This document shows positions 16,227-26,179 of a stretch of 64,000 bases of DNA, piece by piece. Source of the stretch: an uncultured Clostridium sp. (GTDB lineage Bacteria; Bacillota; Clostridia; Lachnospirales; Lachnospiraceae). The stretch spans positions 1 through 64,000 of the forward strand of contig CAMWYJ010000012.1 of assembly GCA_947178445.1 (NCBI GenBank). Direction: 5' to 3'. Below the pieces are notes generated by a model, which saw only the letters and a program-made list of their open reading frames with translations, was not told the DNA's origin and ran no database searches. Numbering within the stretch: position 1 is the first letter of the stretch; every line of letters begins with the position of its first letter. The position numbers and the translations under genes were made by a program.

Positions 16227-18365
16227 TTATACTCTTCCCTCACTGGTCACAGGTTCAAAAATCCTGTTTTTATGTTCTTCCTTCTCCCGTTCCCTGCTTT
16301 CCAATGCCTGCCTGCAAAATTCATCCTGTGCTGCAATTTTCTTAAGACCACGAAGATCCTGTTTTGCATACTCCCTGCTATTTGGCTTTAGGATATGGGC
16401 TTTTAACGTATCATCTAACTGAAGCCTTAAAATTCCAATCACTTCTTTTTTCAGCTGCTCGTCCTCCACCGGGAAAGTGATCTCCACACGTTTATCCAGA
16501 TTTCGCGGCATCCAGTCCGCACTTCCCATATATACGTCCTCAAAACCATCATTATAGAAATAGAAGATTCTGGAATGCTCTAAAAAATTACCTACAATGG
16601 AGCGCACGCAGATATTCTCAGAAACGCCCGGAATACCCGTCTTTAAACAACAGATACCACGAATGATCAAATCAATCTTTACCCCTGCTGCACTCGCCTT
16701 ATAAAGTGCCTCTATGATCATTGGATCACAAAGGGAATTCATCTTTGCAACAATTCTTGCCTCTTTTCCCTTTTTTGCATTTTCTGCTTCACGGTTAATC
16801 AACATCAGGAAACGGTCCTTTAACCAGATTGGAGCAACCATCAGTTTATTCCATGCAGGCGGTTCCGAATAACCGGACAGCATATTAAATACCGCCGTTG
16901 CATCCTCTCCAATCGAATCACTACAGGTAAGAAGTCCCATATCCGTATAAAGCTTTGCTGTCACATCATTATAGTTACCGGTTCCAAGATGAACATAGCG
17001 CTTTATTCCGTCTTCTTCCTTACGGACAACCAATGCTATTTTTGAATGCGTCTTAAGTCCGACCAGACCATAAATTACATGACATCCTGCTTTCTCCAGC
17101 ATCTTCGCCCAGCCAATATTATTCTCCTCATCAAAGCGGGCCTTTAGCTCCACGAGTACTGTAACCTGTTTTCCATTTTCTGCGGCCCTGGCAAGGGATG
17201 CAACAATCGGAGAGTTTCCGCTTACCCGGTAAAGCGTCTGCTTAATCGCCAATACATTTTTATCATTTGCTGCCTGGGAAATAAAATCAATAACCGGTGT
17301 AAACTCATAATATGGATGATGGAGCAAAATATCATGCTCGCTGATCTGCTCAAAGATTCCCCGCTCTCTGTCATATCCCGGCACCTTCTGTGGTGTAAAC
17401 TTCGGTATTTTATATTCATCAAACCCATCAATTCCGTAAGTCTTCATCAAAAAGGTAAGGTCAAGCGGACCATTTATCTTATAGATATAATTCTCCTCCA
17501 CATTAAGCTGCGCCATAAGCTTCTTTTGCAGACGCTTATCCATGGTGTCCGCAACCTCCAACCGGATCACCTCGCCCCACTGGCGCTTTTTAATCTGCTT
17601 TTCAATCTCCTTTAGCAAATCTGCCGCATCATCCTCATCAATCGTAAGGTCTGCATTACGCATAACCCGGTATGGGTGGGCACTTAAAATCGTGTAGTTT
17701 AAGAACAGCTTATCCAAATTCCGCTCAATCACTTCCTCTAACAGGATAATTGCCTTCTCTCCCTCCCGTTCAGACGGAATCTGTACGATTCTCGGCAGTA
17801 CACTTGGCACCTGCACAGTAGCAATATCTACTACGTTCTCATTCTTTTTATCCTTGATCAGAGCTCCTATATTAAGTGTTTTGTTCTGAATCAGCGGAAA
17901 TGGACGGGATGAGTCCACTGCCATCGGTGTCAGCACCGGATAGACATCCTTTTTAAAATACTCATCCACATATTTTGCCTGCTTTTCTGTCAAATCCTCA
18001 TGACGCTCTACAAGTTTTAAACCAGCCTTCTCTAACCTTGGCAGCAAAGAGCGGTTAAGCGTCCGATACTGCTCCGCCATAAATGCTTTTGCCTCCGGTA
18101 CGATTTCATCTAACTGCTGGCTTGGAGTCATGCCTGCAAGATCCGGCTTTTTGTAGCCTGCATGCACCATATCAATCAGGGATGCAATACGAATCATAAA
18201 AAACTCATCCAAATTGGAAGCTGTAATGCTTAAAAATTTGATCCTTTCAAATAACGGTATACTCTTATCCTTTGCTTCTGCAAGGATTCTCTTATTAAAC
18301 TGAAGCCATGAAAGCTCTCTGTTTTCCAGATATTCCGGCTTTAAATATTTACTCTTCTCCTTCAT
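16227..18365 (-). CDS. ppk: polyphosphate kinase 1
   Basis: The 712-residue protein has normal PPK1 length. The N-terminus contains NRELSWLQFNKRILAEAKD and later SNLDEFFMIR. The C-terminal catalytic parts include LKARFDEENNI, GLKTHSKIALVVRKE (the autophosphorylated His) and HLGTGNYND. It makes long-chain polyphosphate from ATP at the membrane face. It starts 3 bases after the ppx stop with AAGGAG upstream, so the two genes are co-transcribed. Pairing a synthetic and a degradative polyphosphate enzyme in one operon is common. Confidence 0.97.
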   Translation of the reverse strand: MKEKSKYLKPEYLENRELSWLQFNKRILAEAKDKSIPLFERIKFLSITASNLDEFFMIRIASLIDMVHAGYKKPDLAGMTPSQQLDEIVPEAKAFMAEQYRTLNRSLLPRLEKAGLKLVERHEDLTEKQAKYVDEYFKKDVYPVLTPMAVDSSRPFPLIQNKTLNIGALIKDKKNENVVDIATVQVPSVLPRIVQIPSEREGEKAIILLEEVIERNLDKLFLNYTILSAHPYRVMRNADLTIDEDDAADLLKEIEKQIKKRQWGEVIRLEVADTMDKRLQKKLMAQLNVEENYIYKINGPLDLTFLMKTYGIDGFDEYKIPKFTPQKVPGYDRERGIFEQISEHDILLHHPYYEFTPVIDFISQAANDKNVLAIKQTLYRVSGNSPIVASLARAAENGKQVTVLVELKARFDEENNIGWAKMLEKAGCHVIYGLVGLKTHSKIALVVRKEEDGIKRYVHLGTGNYNDVTAKLYTDMGLLTCSDSIGEDATAVFNMLSGYSEPPAWNKLMVAPIWLKDRFLMLINREAENAKKGKEARIVAKMNSLCDPMIIEALYKASAAGVKIDLIIRGICCLKTGIPGVSENICVRSIVGNFLEHSRIFYFYNDGFEDVYMGSADWMPRNLDKRVEITFPVEDEQLKKEVIGILRLQLDDTLKAHILKPNSREYAKQDLRGLKKIAAQDEFCRQALESREREKEEHKNRIFEPVTSEGRV

Positions 18366-18368
18366 ACC

Positions 18369-19904
18369 CTATATACTCCTTTTCTGCTTTAATACCGGAC
18401 GGATTCCATACACCTGTAAAAAGAAATCTGCCTTATCATCAAATAATCCCCGCTCCAATGCCAGATCCGAAAGGGTGTCAATGGTGATAACCAGTTGTTT
18501 ATTTTTCACCACAATATCATAGGCACTGGCTTTCTGTTTGTGAGACCGGTCCATAGCATTAGAAATCCTTAAAATTGCCACCAGCTTTGCAATCGTCATA
18601 TAATTCCCTTCTTCCATCTCACCCCGCATCTGGTCATAATCCGGAAATGGCAGGGAATTATATTTTACAATATTTGCAAGCTCCTCACGCTCCTTGTGGG
18701 AAAGTCCCATTATTTCAGTTGACATAATAATGGCATAAGAATTATATGGTGCACCATTCATGTTAATAAATTTACCACAATCATGCAACGTTGCTGCGAT
18801 TTCTAACTGCATGCGCTCCTTTGCCCCAAGCCCATGAATTTTCTTGGTCTTATCAAATATATGTGTGGCAAGCTTTGTCACATTTACATTGTGTCCTTTA
18901 TTACAGTGGTACCGCTTTGCCATTTGACGCACAGCTGACCGTGTATCTTCATCAAAATCATGGGACACTGCAAGATTCTTTGTCCGAAGCATCTCTTCTA
19001 CAATGATTCCATCACACAAATCCACCTTCGGCGTCCATATCATGTCCGCCTTTGCCTTCTTTAAGAAAACACTATATATCATAGCCGCCGGCAGCAGCAA
19101 CGTTGCACGTTCATACGGCATTTTGTACTCTGCAGCCAATTCTGTCGGATTTTTCAACAGGATCTCCTTAAAAATCGCATTTAACTGCTGCTCATCCAAG
19201 TGATCCCTAACGGACTGGCTTGGGATGACCTGGAGCAAGTTCTCCACCTCGTCTCCAATAGCGATTATATTTTTAATCTCTTTGTCACCAAGATAATGAT
19301 CCGTAAAGGTATCAATCTCATTTTCAATAAACTCCTCCATAACACGCTCTAAATGGATTGTATCAATCTGAAAGGTTTTTAAACGCTCTCTTACACGCAA
19401 TGCGCCAATTGGTATATTCTGAGTAGCGTTAAGCCTGCCGTTATTCATAAGAGAAATCTGGATGCTTCCTCCTCCAATATCTACAATCGCTGTGTTCTTC
19501 TCTGCAATTTTTTCAAAGTTACTGTCCTTCACCGCTAATCCCTTATACATCAGAAAACGGTGCTCCGAATTGCTTAAAATATTGACTTCAATACCGGTAC
19601 GAAGCTTCAAAAGATCCAACACCATCATTTTGTTCTTCGCCTCACGGATTGCACTTGTGGCATAGGCCTTATAGTCTGTTACACCATATTCCCTCATTTT
19701 TTTGAAAAAACGATTTAATATATCGCAAAGCTTCAAAATAGAATCCTGTGACACATATCCGTCTGCATAGGTATCGGAACCAAGTTCAATGATATTTCTT
19801 ACATAATCCAGTTGTCGATAACCTCTTTTTGATGTAATCTCATAAATTTTCATGGATACATCTGTAGAACCGACATTAATTGCTGCAAATGTCTTTACTG
19901 CCAT
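18369..19904 (-). CDS. ppx: Ppx/GppA-type exopolyphosphatase with HD domain
   Basis: 511 residues from the ATG at 19902-19904 (GGAGG 9 bases upstream). Residues 1-300 form the ASKHA fold (AAINVGSTDVSMKIYE, AIVDIGGGSIQISLM). Residues 310-510 are an HD-type domain (LATHIFD, LHDCGKFINMNGAP). It hydrolyses polyphosphate ends or (p)ppGpp-type substrates. It is coupled to ppk downstream. The HD half is intact, with HDCG visible. Confidence 0.93.
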   Translation of the reverse strand: MAVKTFAAINVGSTDVSMKIYEITSKRGYRQLDYVRNIIELGSDTYADGYVSQDSILKLCDILNRFFKKMREYGVTDYKAYATSAIREAKNKMMVLDLLKLRTGIEVNILSNSEHRFLMYKGLAVKDSNFEKIAEKNTAIVDIGGGSIQISLMNNGRLNATQNIPIGALRVRERLKTFQIDTIHLERVMEEFIENEIDTFTDHYLGDKEIKNIIAIGDEVENLLQVIPSQSVRDHLDEQQLNAIFKEILLKNPTELAAEYKMPYERATLLLPAAMIYSVFLKKAKADMIWTPKVDLCDGIIVEEMLRTKNLAVSHDFDEDTRSAVRQMAKRYHCNKGHNVNVTKLATHIFDKTKKIHGLGAKERMQLEIAATLHDCGKFINMNGAPYNSYAIIMSTEIMGLSHKEREELANIVKYNSLPFPDYDQMRGEMEEGNYMTIAKLVAILRISNAMDRSHKQKASAYDIVVKNKQLVITIDTLSDLALERGLFDDKADFFLQVYGIRPVLKQKRSI

Positions 19905-19928
19905 GTACACATCCCTCCCATCACAATG

Positions 19929-21071
19929 TTATTCTGAAACAAAGCAGCCAAGAATACGGAATTCCTCCGTCTCTGCCATAATCCCCTTTAATGCATTCTT
20001 CACCGCATTATCGCTTAAGTTCCCTTCGAAATCCACAAAGAAGCAGTACTCCCACTGTCTTCCTGAAAGCGGAATCGACTCGATACTTGTCATATTCACA
20101 TTATTAAAAATAAAATGCGCCAAAATATTGTAAAGCGTCCCTGACTGATGCGGCAGTGCAAAAGAAATACTGACCTTGTTCGCCTTTTTCACATATTCCT
20201 TCTTATTCGACACGATTACGAACCGGGTAGTATTGTTATCCGACACATTAAGCCTCGGATTAATAATCTCTAATCCATACAGCTTTGCAGCACGCTCACT
20301 TGCAATAGCTGCCTGGGATTTGTCGCCGTCATCATGGACTTTCTTGGCACTGACTGCAGTATTATTCATACTGACTGCTTTCCATTTCTTATCCTCTAAG
20401 TATTCCTTTGACTGCATCAGACCCTGTGGATGAGAAAATACGGTCTTAATATCTGAAAGCTTCGTACCCCGGATACCCAAAAGGCACTGGTCAACACGCA
20501 CCTTCTGTTCCCCGACAATGGATAACTGGTACCGGTCTAACAAATCATAGATTCCATTGACAAAGCCTGCAGTGGAATTTTCAATTGGCAGCACACCATA
20601 GTCTGCCTCTCCCTCTGCCACAAGACCTGCCACATCCCGGAACTCCTTCACATGAATCGCATGAATATCCTCACCAAAATAATCCACCATTGCCATCTCT
20701 GCAAAAGCGCCTGGCACACCGGCATATACCACTCTTGTGTCCTTTGAACGTTCCAGCTCTTCCTTTCGTGTAAACATCCCTTCAATTGTTTTCTCCTGGT
20801 CACCGATCACGCTATACTGGTATCTTCTAGACACAGACATAATCTGCAAAAAAAGCTCCTGTACACTTTTCGCATTGAATTCAGAGCTAGCCATTGCACC
20901 CAGCTTTTCAAGCTTTTCAAGCTCCCGCTGCCGATCGTAAATTGGCTTGCCGGTAGACAACTTGTACTTTGCAACTTCCAATGCCAAATCCATACGCTTT
21001 TCAATCAGCTCTACAATCGCCTTATCCACTTTGTCAATTTCTTCTCTTGTAACACTCAAATCTTGTATCAT
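19929..21071 (-). CDS. pheA: bifunctional chorismate mutase / prephenate dehydratase
   Basis: 380 residues from the ATG at 21069-21071, preceded by GAGGAG. Residues 1-85 are an AroQ-type mutase (REEIDKVDKAIVELIEKR, with KYK and YDRQRE). Residues 110-285 are the dehydratase (YAGVPGAFAEMA, GVLPIENSTAGFVNGIYDLL, NNTTRFVIV). Residues 300-380 are the ACT regulatory domain (GTLYNILAHF, SIESIPL). It converts chorismate to phenylpyruvate and is normally feedback-inhibited by phenylalanine. It lies between the folate genes and ppx on the same strand. Confidence 0.96.
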   Translation of the reverse strand: MIQDLSVTREEIDKVDKAIVELIEKRMDLALEVAKYKLSTGKPIYDRQRELEKLEKLGAMASSEFNAKSVQELFLQIMSVSRRYQYSVIGDQEKTIEGMFTRKEELERSKDTRVVYAGVPGAFAEMAMVDYFGEDIHAIHVKEFRDVAGLVAEGEADYGVLPIENSTAGFVNGIYDLLDRYQLSIVGEQKVRVDQCLLGIRGTKLSDIKTVFSHPQGLMQSKEYLEDKKWKAVSMNNTAVSAKKVHDDGDKSQAAIASERAAKLYGLEIINPRLNVSDNNTTRFVIVSNKKEYVKKANKVSISFALPHQSGTLYNILAHFIFNNVNMTSIESIPLSGRQWEYCFFVDFEGNLSDNAVKNALKGIMAETEEFRILGCFVSE

Positions 21072-21088
21072 ATCCGTACTCCTCATTC

Positions 21089-21928
21089 TCATTTATCATC
21101 CATCTGACAGTCTGTCTTACGAAGCTCATCTAACATCTGTACCACTGACTTCTTATAAACCGGATGCATGTAATATGGTGCAATTGCCGAAAGCGGCTCT
21201 AACACAAACTCTCTTTTCGGAATCTCCACATGGGGGATGATGAGCTCCTCTTCTGTCAGAATCAGGTCATCATAAAATAAAATATCAATGTCAAGCGTTC
21301 TCGGTCCCCAATGAACCAGCCGTTCCCTATGTGCTTCTTTTTCAATGGAAAGGCTTGTCTTCAAAAGCTCCTGCGGTGTCTTTAGCGTTTCAATCATAAG
21401 CACACCATTCAAAAAATCATCCTGTTCTACATCACCGTATGGCTTTGTTTCCAAATAATCCGAAACAGCTGCTACCTTTGTATCCGGTAATGCATTCAAC
21501 TGATCGATTGCAAAATCAAGATATCCCTCTCTGTCTCCCATATTGGAACCGATGGAAAGATACACCCTATGCCAGCCCCGCCTTATCGTAACAGAAACAG
21601 AATCTACCGAAACATGAACCGGCGCCCAGGGCTTCTTCACGGTAACTTCTACCTCATGCAATGAGGAAAAAGTAAGCAGAAGCTTAGAGGCAATCTCCTC
21701 TGCCAGCCTTTCAATAAGCATATATCTCTCCGTTTCTACCAGTTTCTTAATAACCTGGCACGCCTCCCCATAATCAAGAGAAGCCTTCAGGTTATCCGTC
21801 ATTCCTGCCTGCCGTGTATCAAGATAAAGCCTTGCCGTCACAAGAAACTTCTGTCCAAGAAATGCCTCCTCTTCAAACACACCATGGTATCCAAAGGCCT
21901 CCAAATTGTCAATGCTAATATAATCCAT
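21089..21928 (-). CDS. folB-folK: dihydroneopterin aldolase / HPPK fusion
   Basis: 279 residues from the ATG at 21926-21928 with GGGAG upstream. Residues 1-118 are FolB (DYISIDNLEAFGYHGVFEEE). Residues 120-279 are the pyrophosphokinase FolK (VYLSIGSNMGDREGYLDFAI and RTLDIDILFYDDL with the acidic metal ligands). It carries out two successive steps from dihydroneopterin to the pyrophosphorylated pterin used by FolP, encoded next door. The fusion is frequent in Clostridia. Confidence 0.96.
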   Translation of the reverse strand: MDYISIDNLEAFGYHGVFEEEAFLGQKFLVTARLYLDTRQAGMTDNLKASLDYGEACQVIKKLVETERYMLIERLAEEIASKLLLTFSSLHEVEVTVKKPWAPVHVSVDSVSVTIRRGWHRVYLSIGSNMGDREGYLDFAIDQLNALPDTKVAAVSDYLETKPYGDVEQDDFLNGVLMIETLKTPQELLKTSLSIEKEAHRERLVHWGPRTLDIDILFYDDLILTEEELIIPHVEIPKREFVLEPLSAIAPYYMHPVYKKSVVQMLDELRKTDCQMDDK

Positions 21929-21963
21929 ATGCAATCTCCCATTTTCTAAACGTTACTGCACCC

Positions 21964-22770
21964 CTATGCCTTTAGAATTGCCTCCGCCATGCAAAGTCCG
22001 CGAAGATTTGTTTTCACGTCATGCACCCGAAAAATAGAACAGCCCGCCATAAGTCCTAAAACAGAGGTTGCAAGCGTTCCCTCCTCCCGCTCTGTCACCG
22101 GCAGATTAAGTGTTTTGCCAATCATCGATTTTCGAGAGGTTCCCAGCAATACCGGATATCCTAACTCCTTCATCCGGTCTAAATGTTTCATGACCATAAG
22201 GTTCATGCCAAGATCCTTTGCAAATCCAATTCCCGGATCCAGCATAATCTTATCTTTTTCAATTCCCGCTGCGAGTGCCATATCCACACTCTCCCGCAAA
22301 TCGCTAAGCATATCAACCACCACATCCTGATACTCCATATCAGGACGGTTATGCATGAGACAGCATGCAACACCGGTATCTGCAATGACCTTTGCCATGT
22401 TGCCATCCCATTTTAACCCCCATATATCATTTAAGAGATCTGCCCCTGCTGCAATTCCTGCTGCCGCCACATCCGATTTATAAGTATCTAAAGATACCGG
22501 CACATCAAACTGTTCCTTCAACCGTTCTATGACCGGGCATACCCGATCGATTTCCTCCGCCGAACCAATCTTGATATGGTTCGGTCTTGTAGATTCTCCG
22601 CCAATATCTAAAATATCGGCCCCATCTTCAATCAATTTCTCAGCCTGGTAAAGTGCCTTATCCATATCATTAAACTTACCACCATCTGAAAAGGAATCCG
22701 GTGTCACATTCAAAATACCCATCATATAAAAGTGATTCTCCAGATCAAACTCTCTGCTGCCAATTATCAT
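21964..22770 (-). CDS. folP: dihydropteroate synthase
   Basis: 268 residues from the ATG at 22768-22770, chosen for the GGAGG 8 bases upstream; the frame is open to 22908 but would overlap the HD gene. Motifs are MGILNVTPDSFSDGGKF, DILDIGGESTRP, LMHNRPD and LDPGIGFAKD. It joins pterin pyrophosphate and p-aminobenzoate, the sulfonamide-sensitive step. It is part of the folC-HD-folP-folBK cluster. Confidence 0.97.
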   Translation of the reverse strand: MIIGSREFDLENHFYMMGILNVTPDSFSDGGKFNDMDKALYQAEKLIEDGADILDIGGESTRPNHIKIGSAEEIDRVCPVIERLKEQFDVPVSLDTYKSDVAAAGIAAGADLLNDIWGLKWDGNMAKVIADTGVACCLMHNRPDMEYQDVVVDMLSDLRESVDMALAAGIEKDKIMLDPGIGFAKDLGMNLMVMKHLDRMKELGYPVLLGTSRKSMIGKTLNLPVTEREEGTLATSVLGLMAGCSIFRVHDVKTNLRGLCMAEAILKA

Positions 22771-22831
22771 GCGATGTCCTCCTGCATCCTGTATAATATT
22801 ATGGTTATGAATAAAAACCCGGATTTTCTTC

Positions 22832-23311
22832 CTAATACCGGATGGTATGATTCCTCTTTTCCTCTGCCCAGTTGCAGGTTTCACCAGCCTTACACCGATA
22901 ACAGTCACGGCTTAATTTATCTGCTTCATACAATAAAGCCGAAAATGTTCCTGAGCTCCGCTCTTCCTTTCTATGCGCCCTTATAGCCTCCTCAATTACT
23001 GCAATCTCACTTTCATCAAACCCACATTCCGTTAAAATCTGTACTGCAAGTTTGGCACCTGCCTCATGATGCGGTATATTATATACATATTGGTCACATC
23101 TTCCAAGGTCATGGAGCAAGGCTGCCGCATATATGATTTCCTTGTCAACCACCAATCCCTGTTCCAATGCCCTGATATACATAATCCTTGCCACATTTAC
23201 TGCATGCTCCATTCCATGCTTGCAATAAATACGCTCCTGCTCTAATTCATCAAGCTGTTTTAATTTTTCCCTGTATATCGGATTACTGACTATCCGGTCA
23301 ATTCGTTCCAT
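22832..23311 (-). CDS. HD-domain hydrolase in the folate cluster
   Basis: The 159-residue protein has the HD signature HGMEHAVNVARI and ALLHDLGRCDQY, followed by HEAG and AHR. These are metal-binding His/Asp residues of a phosphohydrolase. A Cys-rich tail (DCYRCKAGETCNW) may hold metal. It is located between folC and folP, where small HD proteins are often found in Firmicutes, so a role in pterin phosphate removal is possible but unproven. Confidence 0.88.
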   Translation of the reverse strand: MERIDRIVSNPIYREKLKQLDELEQERIYCKHGMEHAVNVARIMYIRALEQGLVVDKEIIYAAALLHDLGRCDQYVYNIPHHEAGAKLAVQILTECGFDESEIAVIEEAIRAHRKEERSSGTFSALLYEADKLSRDCYRCKAGETCNWAEEKRNHTIRY

Positions 23312-23329
23312 TTCTGTTCCATCACCTGC

Positions 23330-24589
23330 TCATCCTTGAATCTGCCCAATGTAAGAAAGAGATCCCCATGCCACAATCACAGCCCGTTCTCCGGAAAGCT
23401 GATATTCCCCATAAACCTGCTTTGCCTTGCGGACTGCTCCCTCTACAGAATCAAAGCAGAATACATTTTGACAATAAGACCTCACTGCTTCCTGCAGTTT
23501 TTCTGCTTCAAGCGCCCTTATACTGTCCGGTGTCAGCGTACAGACACAAGATGCCATCGGACAGAGCAGCTCCATCATTTTTTCATATTCTTTATCTCTT
23601 AATACTCCTATTATAAAGATAATTTTTCTATTTGTAAAATGCTTTTGCAGACTTTTATAAAGCGCCTCTGCACCATCCATATTATGTGCTCCGTCTTTCA
23701 AAAACAGCGGATTTTCAGACACCAGCTCAAACCGTCCCTCCCAATGCACACGGGAAAGCGCTGCTTTTTCCAGCTTACCATCTAACAAAAGCTTGCAGGC
23801 GATAGCTGTGGCCGCATTGTATATCTGGTAGGTTCCCGCCAGTCCAATGGAATATTCCTCCCCTTTATAACAGAACCTGCTTCCTGTCAGAGTTTCTGAA
23901 AGAATTTCAATCTCCTCCATATTTACAAACAAAGGGTTGATATTATGTAAACTTGATTGTTGCTTAAGAACTTCACAAACTTCTGGTCGATTGGGATAGG
24001 ACACCACCGGGCAGTTATCCCGCATAATCCCCGCTTTTTCCAAGGCAATCTGTTCCACAGTATCTCCAAGAAACTGCATATGATCCATGCCGATTGATGC
24101 AAACACCGTACATAATGGTTTTGCCACCACATTGGTCGCATCCTCCCTGCCGCCCATACCAGTTTCTAAGATTACCAAATCCACCCTCTGCTGTACAAAA
24201 TACAAAAATGCAACTGCTGTTTCAATCTCAAAGGCTGTTGGAAGCTCTAAGCCCTCCTTCTCCATTCCCTGTACCACGGGCATAATCCGGGTTAAAAGCT
24301 TCGCAAATTCCCTCTCTGCCATATAAATTCCATTCACCTGAAACCGTTCCAGATAAGTGTGCAATGTCGGAGAAATATACCTTCCTACCGTTTTTCCTTC
24401 CGCCCGGTACATGGCTTCTAAAAATGTGCAGATACTGCCTTTCCCATTGGTTCCTGCTACATGTATCACTTTTTTCTCATTCTGCGGATTATCAAGACGT
24501 TCTAACAGCGTTTTCACAGGTCCAAGTCCTAAAATACTGCCGCGTTTTCCAATCCACTCCATATATTCCATTGCCTGTGTATAATCCAT
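23330..24589 (-). CDS. folC: folylpolyglutamate / dihydrofolate synthase
   Basis: The 419-residue Mur-ligase family member has the P-loop HVAGTNGKGS at residues 43-52, then RYISPTLHTYLERFQVNG, GGREDATNV and FLKDGAHNMDGA. It adds glutamate to dihydropteroate or folates using ATP. It is the first gene of the folate cluster. The next gene follows in 18 bases. Confidence 0.96.
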   Translation of the reverse strand: MDYTQAMEYMEWIGKRGSILGLGPVKTLLERLDNPQNEKKVIHVAGTNGKGSICTFLEAMYRAEGKTVGRYISPTLHTYLERFQVNGIYMAEREFAKLLTRIMPVVQGMEKEGLELPTAFEIETAVAFLYFVQQRVDLVILETGMGGREDATNVVAKPLCTVFASIGMDHMQFLGDTVEQIALEKAGIMRDNCPVVSYPNRPEVCEVLKQQSSLHNINPLFVNMEEIEILSETLTGSRFCYKGEEYSIGLAGTYQIYNAATAIACKLLLDGKLEKAALSRVHWEGRFELVSENPLFLKDGAHNMDGAEALYKSLQKHFTNRKIIFIIGVLRDKEYEKMMELLCPMASCVCTLTPDSIRALEAEKLQEAVRSYCQNVFCFDSVEGAVRKAKQVYGEYQLSGERAVIVAWGSLSYIGQIQG

Positions 24590-24737
24590 GATATTCTATC
24601 CGCTCTTTCTATTGGCAAAACAAACTATCGGCTCCTTGTTATTATGACGCCAGAGTTTTGAACGCATGACCTTTTCCCTGATTCCATATCATTCTACCAC
24701 AATTTTACGAAATTTTCCAAAAGAATATCCATAATAA

Positions 24738-24815
24738 CAAAAGAGACCGTCATACTAAGTTAAATGCTCTTTCATAGAAAGTATAAACCCAGTACGACAG
24801 TCCCCTGTCTTTTTT
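24738..24815 (-). terminator. long imperfect hairpin behind the deacetylase gene
   Basis: AAAAGACAGGGGACTGTCG and related bases pair imperfectly with the GACGGTCTCTTTT arm on the minus strand, about 20 bases after the deacetylase stop. The distal arm ends in TTTT. It separates the deacetylase from the folate operon. Confidence 0.65.
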
Positions 24816-24827
24816 CATCTGCTTCCT

Positions 24828-25931
24828 CTATTCTTCAACTGAATTACAGGACACATGCTGTATAAGCGGTGTGCTTTCATCAATCGGAAGAATCTCATAA
24901 CCTTCCGTGCGCAGTGTATCAATCAGTAACTGCAAAGACTCCACTGTTGTGTGTGTTGTCTGTAAATCATGCATCAGCACGATAGAATCCTCATTTTTTG
25001 CCACATCATTCATAATGTTATCAACCAAGGTCTGCGGGGATAATCCCGTAGTTACTGCATCACCGTTTAACGAATTCCAGTCGTAATAGTTGATATTATG
25101 TTCATTCAGATATGCGATATAATTTTCAATTGGAAGGGGTGCTACGCTGTTCGAGCTTCCCCCCGGAAATCGGAATACTCTGGTTTGTACTCCGGTCACA
25201 TCATAAATCAATTCCTGCAGTTTTGTAAGCTCAGCGCCAAAGCTGTCTATTGATTTATAAAACTCCTGATATACATGCGTATAAGAATGCATTCCAATTG
25301 TATGCCCTTCCTCCACAATACGCTTGTAATATTCATAATACTGCTCATCTCTGCCAATCACGAAAAAGGTTCCCTTTACATTGTTCGCCTTTAAAATATC
25401 CAGGATCTGACCTGTATAAATAGAAGGTCCATCATCAAAGGTCAGATACACCCTGCCCTTTACGTTCTTCTTTACTTCTTCATCACTTACCTTTTCTGTA
25501 TCATCTTCCTGCGCCGTTTTAGAAGATGGCTCCTGTGCAATATCTGCACCGACCGCTGCCGTTTCACTGCTCTTTACGGTATCTGTCTCGCTGCTGCTTT
25601 CTGCCTGCTGTTCATCCGCTGTACTTTTTGTATGGTTCGTATCTACATTCGAGTTGCCAAGAACAGCCTTTTTAGAATCCGCAAATATTCCACTGCTTGC
25701 GTTCGGATTGCCAAGCAATGCCTCCCTGCTCGACCGCAATGTCAAATAATCTCCACCAGTCTCACTCAGTGCATAATCAATCTGTTTTTCTAACTCATTT
25801 ACCTTATAGAGCAGAAATACACTCGTCAGAATTGGCAAAATTGTCATTACCAAAAAGCCATATACAATTATTCTTTTGTAAAGCTCAATCCGGCGGCGCC
25901 TTTTTAACTCCGCCCTGGTTATTTTCGCCAT
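24828..25931 (-). CDS. membrane-anchored polysaccharide deacetylase (NodB family)
   Basis: 367 residues. A basic start and one span at about residues 18-45 (YGFLVMTILPILTSVFLLY) anchor it. A Ser/Thr/Glu-rich linker runs to about 155. The NodB domain follows with YLTFDDGPS (metal and catalytic Asp), HSYTHVYQ (His ligands), FRFPGGSS and VLMHD near the end. It likely N-deacetylates peptidoglycan or another cell-wall glycan outside the cell. It stands alone on the minus strand, divergent from the ABC transporter. Confidence 0.93.
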   Translation of the reverse strand: MAKITRAELKRRRRIELYKRIIVYGFLVMTILPILTSVFLLYKVNELEKQIDYALSETGGDYLTLRSSREALLGNPNASSGIFADSKKAVLGNSNVDTNHTKSTADEQQAESSSETDTVKSSETAAVGADIAQEPSSKTAQEDDTEKVSDEEVKKNVKGRVYLTFDDGPSIYTGQILDILKANNVKGTFFVIGRDEQYYEYYKRIVEEGHTIGMHSYTHVYQEFYKSIDSFGAELTKLQELIYDVTGVQTRVFRFPGGSSNSVAPLPIENYIAYLNEHNINYYDWNSLNGDAVTTGLSPQTLVDNIMNDVAKNEDSIVLMHDLQTTHTTVESLQLLIDTLRTEGYEILPIDESTPLIQHVSCNSVEE

Positions 25932-26119
25932 TCTATCACCTTTTCTATGCTTTCATATATCGTATATCATTTTATTGCAAGCCAAAACAAAGCCTGCCCA
26001 ACATTGCAAAAACATTACCCTTATTATCTGCAAATATGCACATATCATACAGAAAAAATCCAGGTTTGATTATTATAATGAAACAATTTTTTTTCGTCAA
26101 CCCTTTGATTTTGGTAAAT

Positions 26120-26149
26120 TTGGGCATTTTTATATCTTTTGAATACAAT
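26120..26149 (+). promoter_or_regulatory. putative promoter of the ABC transporter genes
   Basis: TTGGGC and TACAAT are spaced 18 bases apart, about 30 bases before the TTG start of the ATPase. The match is moderate. No TPP or other riboswitch motif is seen between 25932 and 26179. Confidence 0.35.
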
Positions 26150-26179
26150 ATAGTAAAGGTAAAAAAGGAGGCCCAAAAA

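Noticed and set aside
22771..22908. N-terminal extension of FolP to 22908
   Set aside because: It would overlap the HD gene and lacks a ribosome binding site, whereas GGAGG precedes the ATG at 22768-22770.
24738..24815. Inverted repeat as a mobile element end
   Set aside because: It lies directly behind a gene, ends in T-run and has no second copy in the window; a terminator is the simpler explanation.
25932..26179. Thiamine or other riboswitch before the ABC transporter
   Set aside because: No TPP-type CTGAGA or other conserved core is visible; only a moderate promoter and ribosome binding site.
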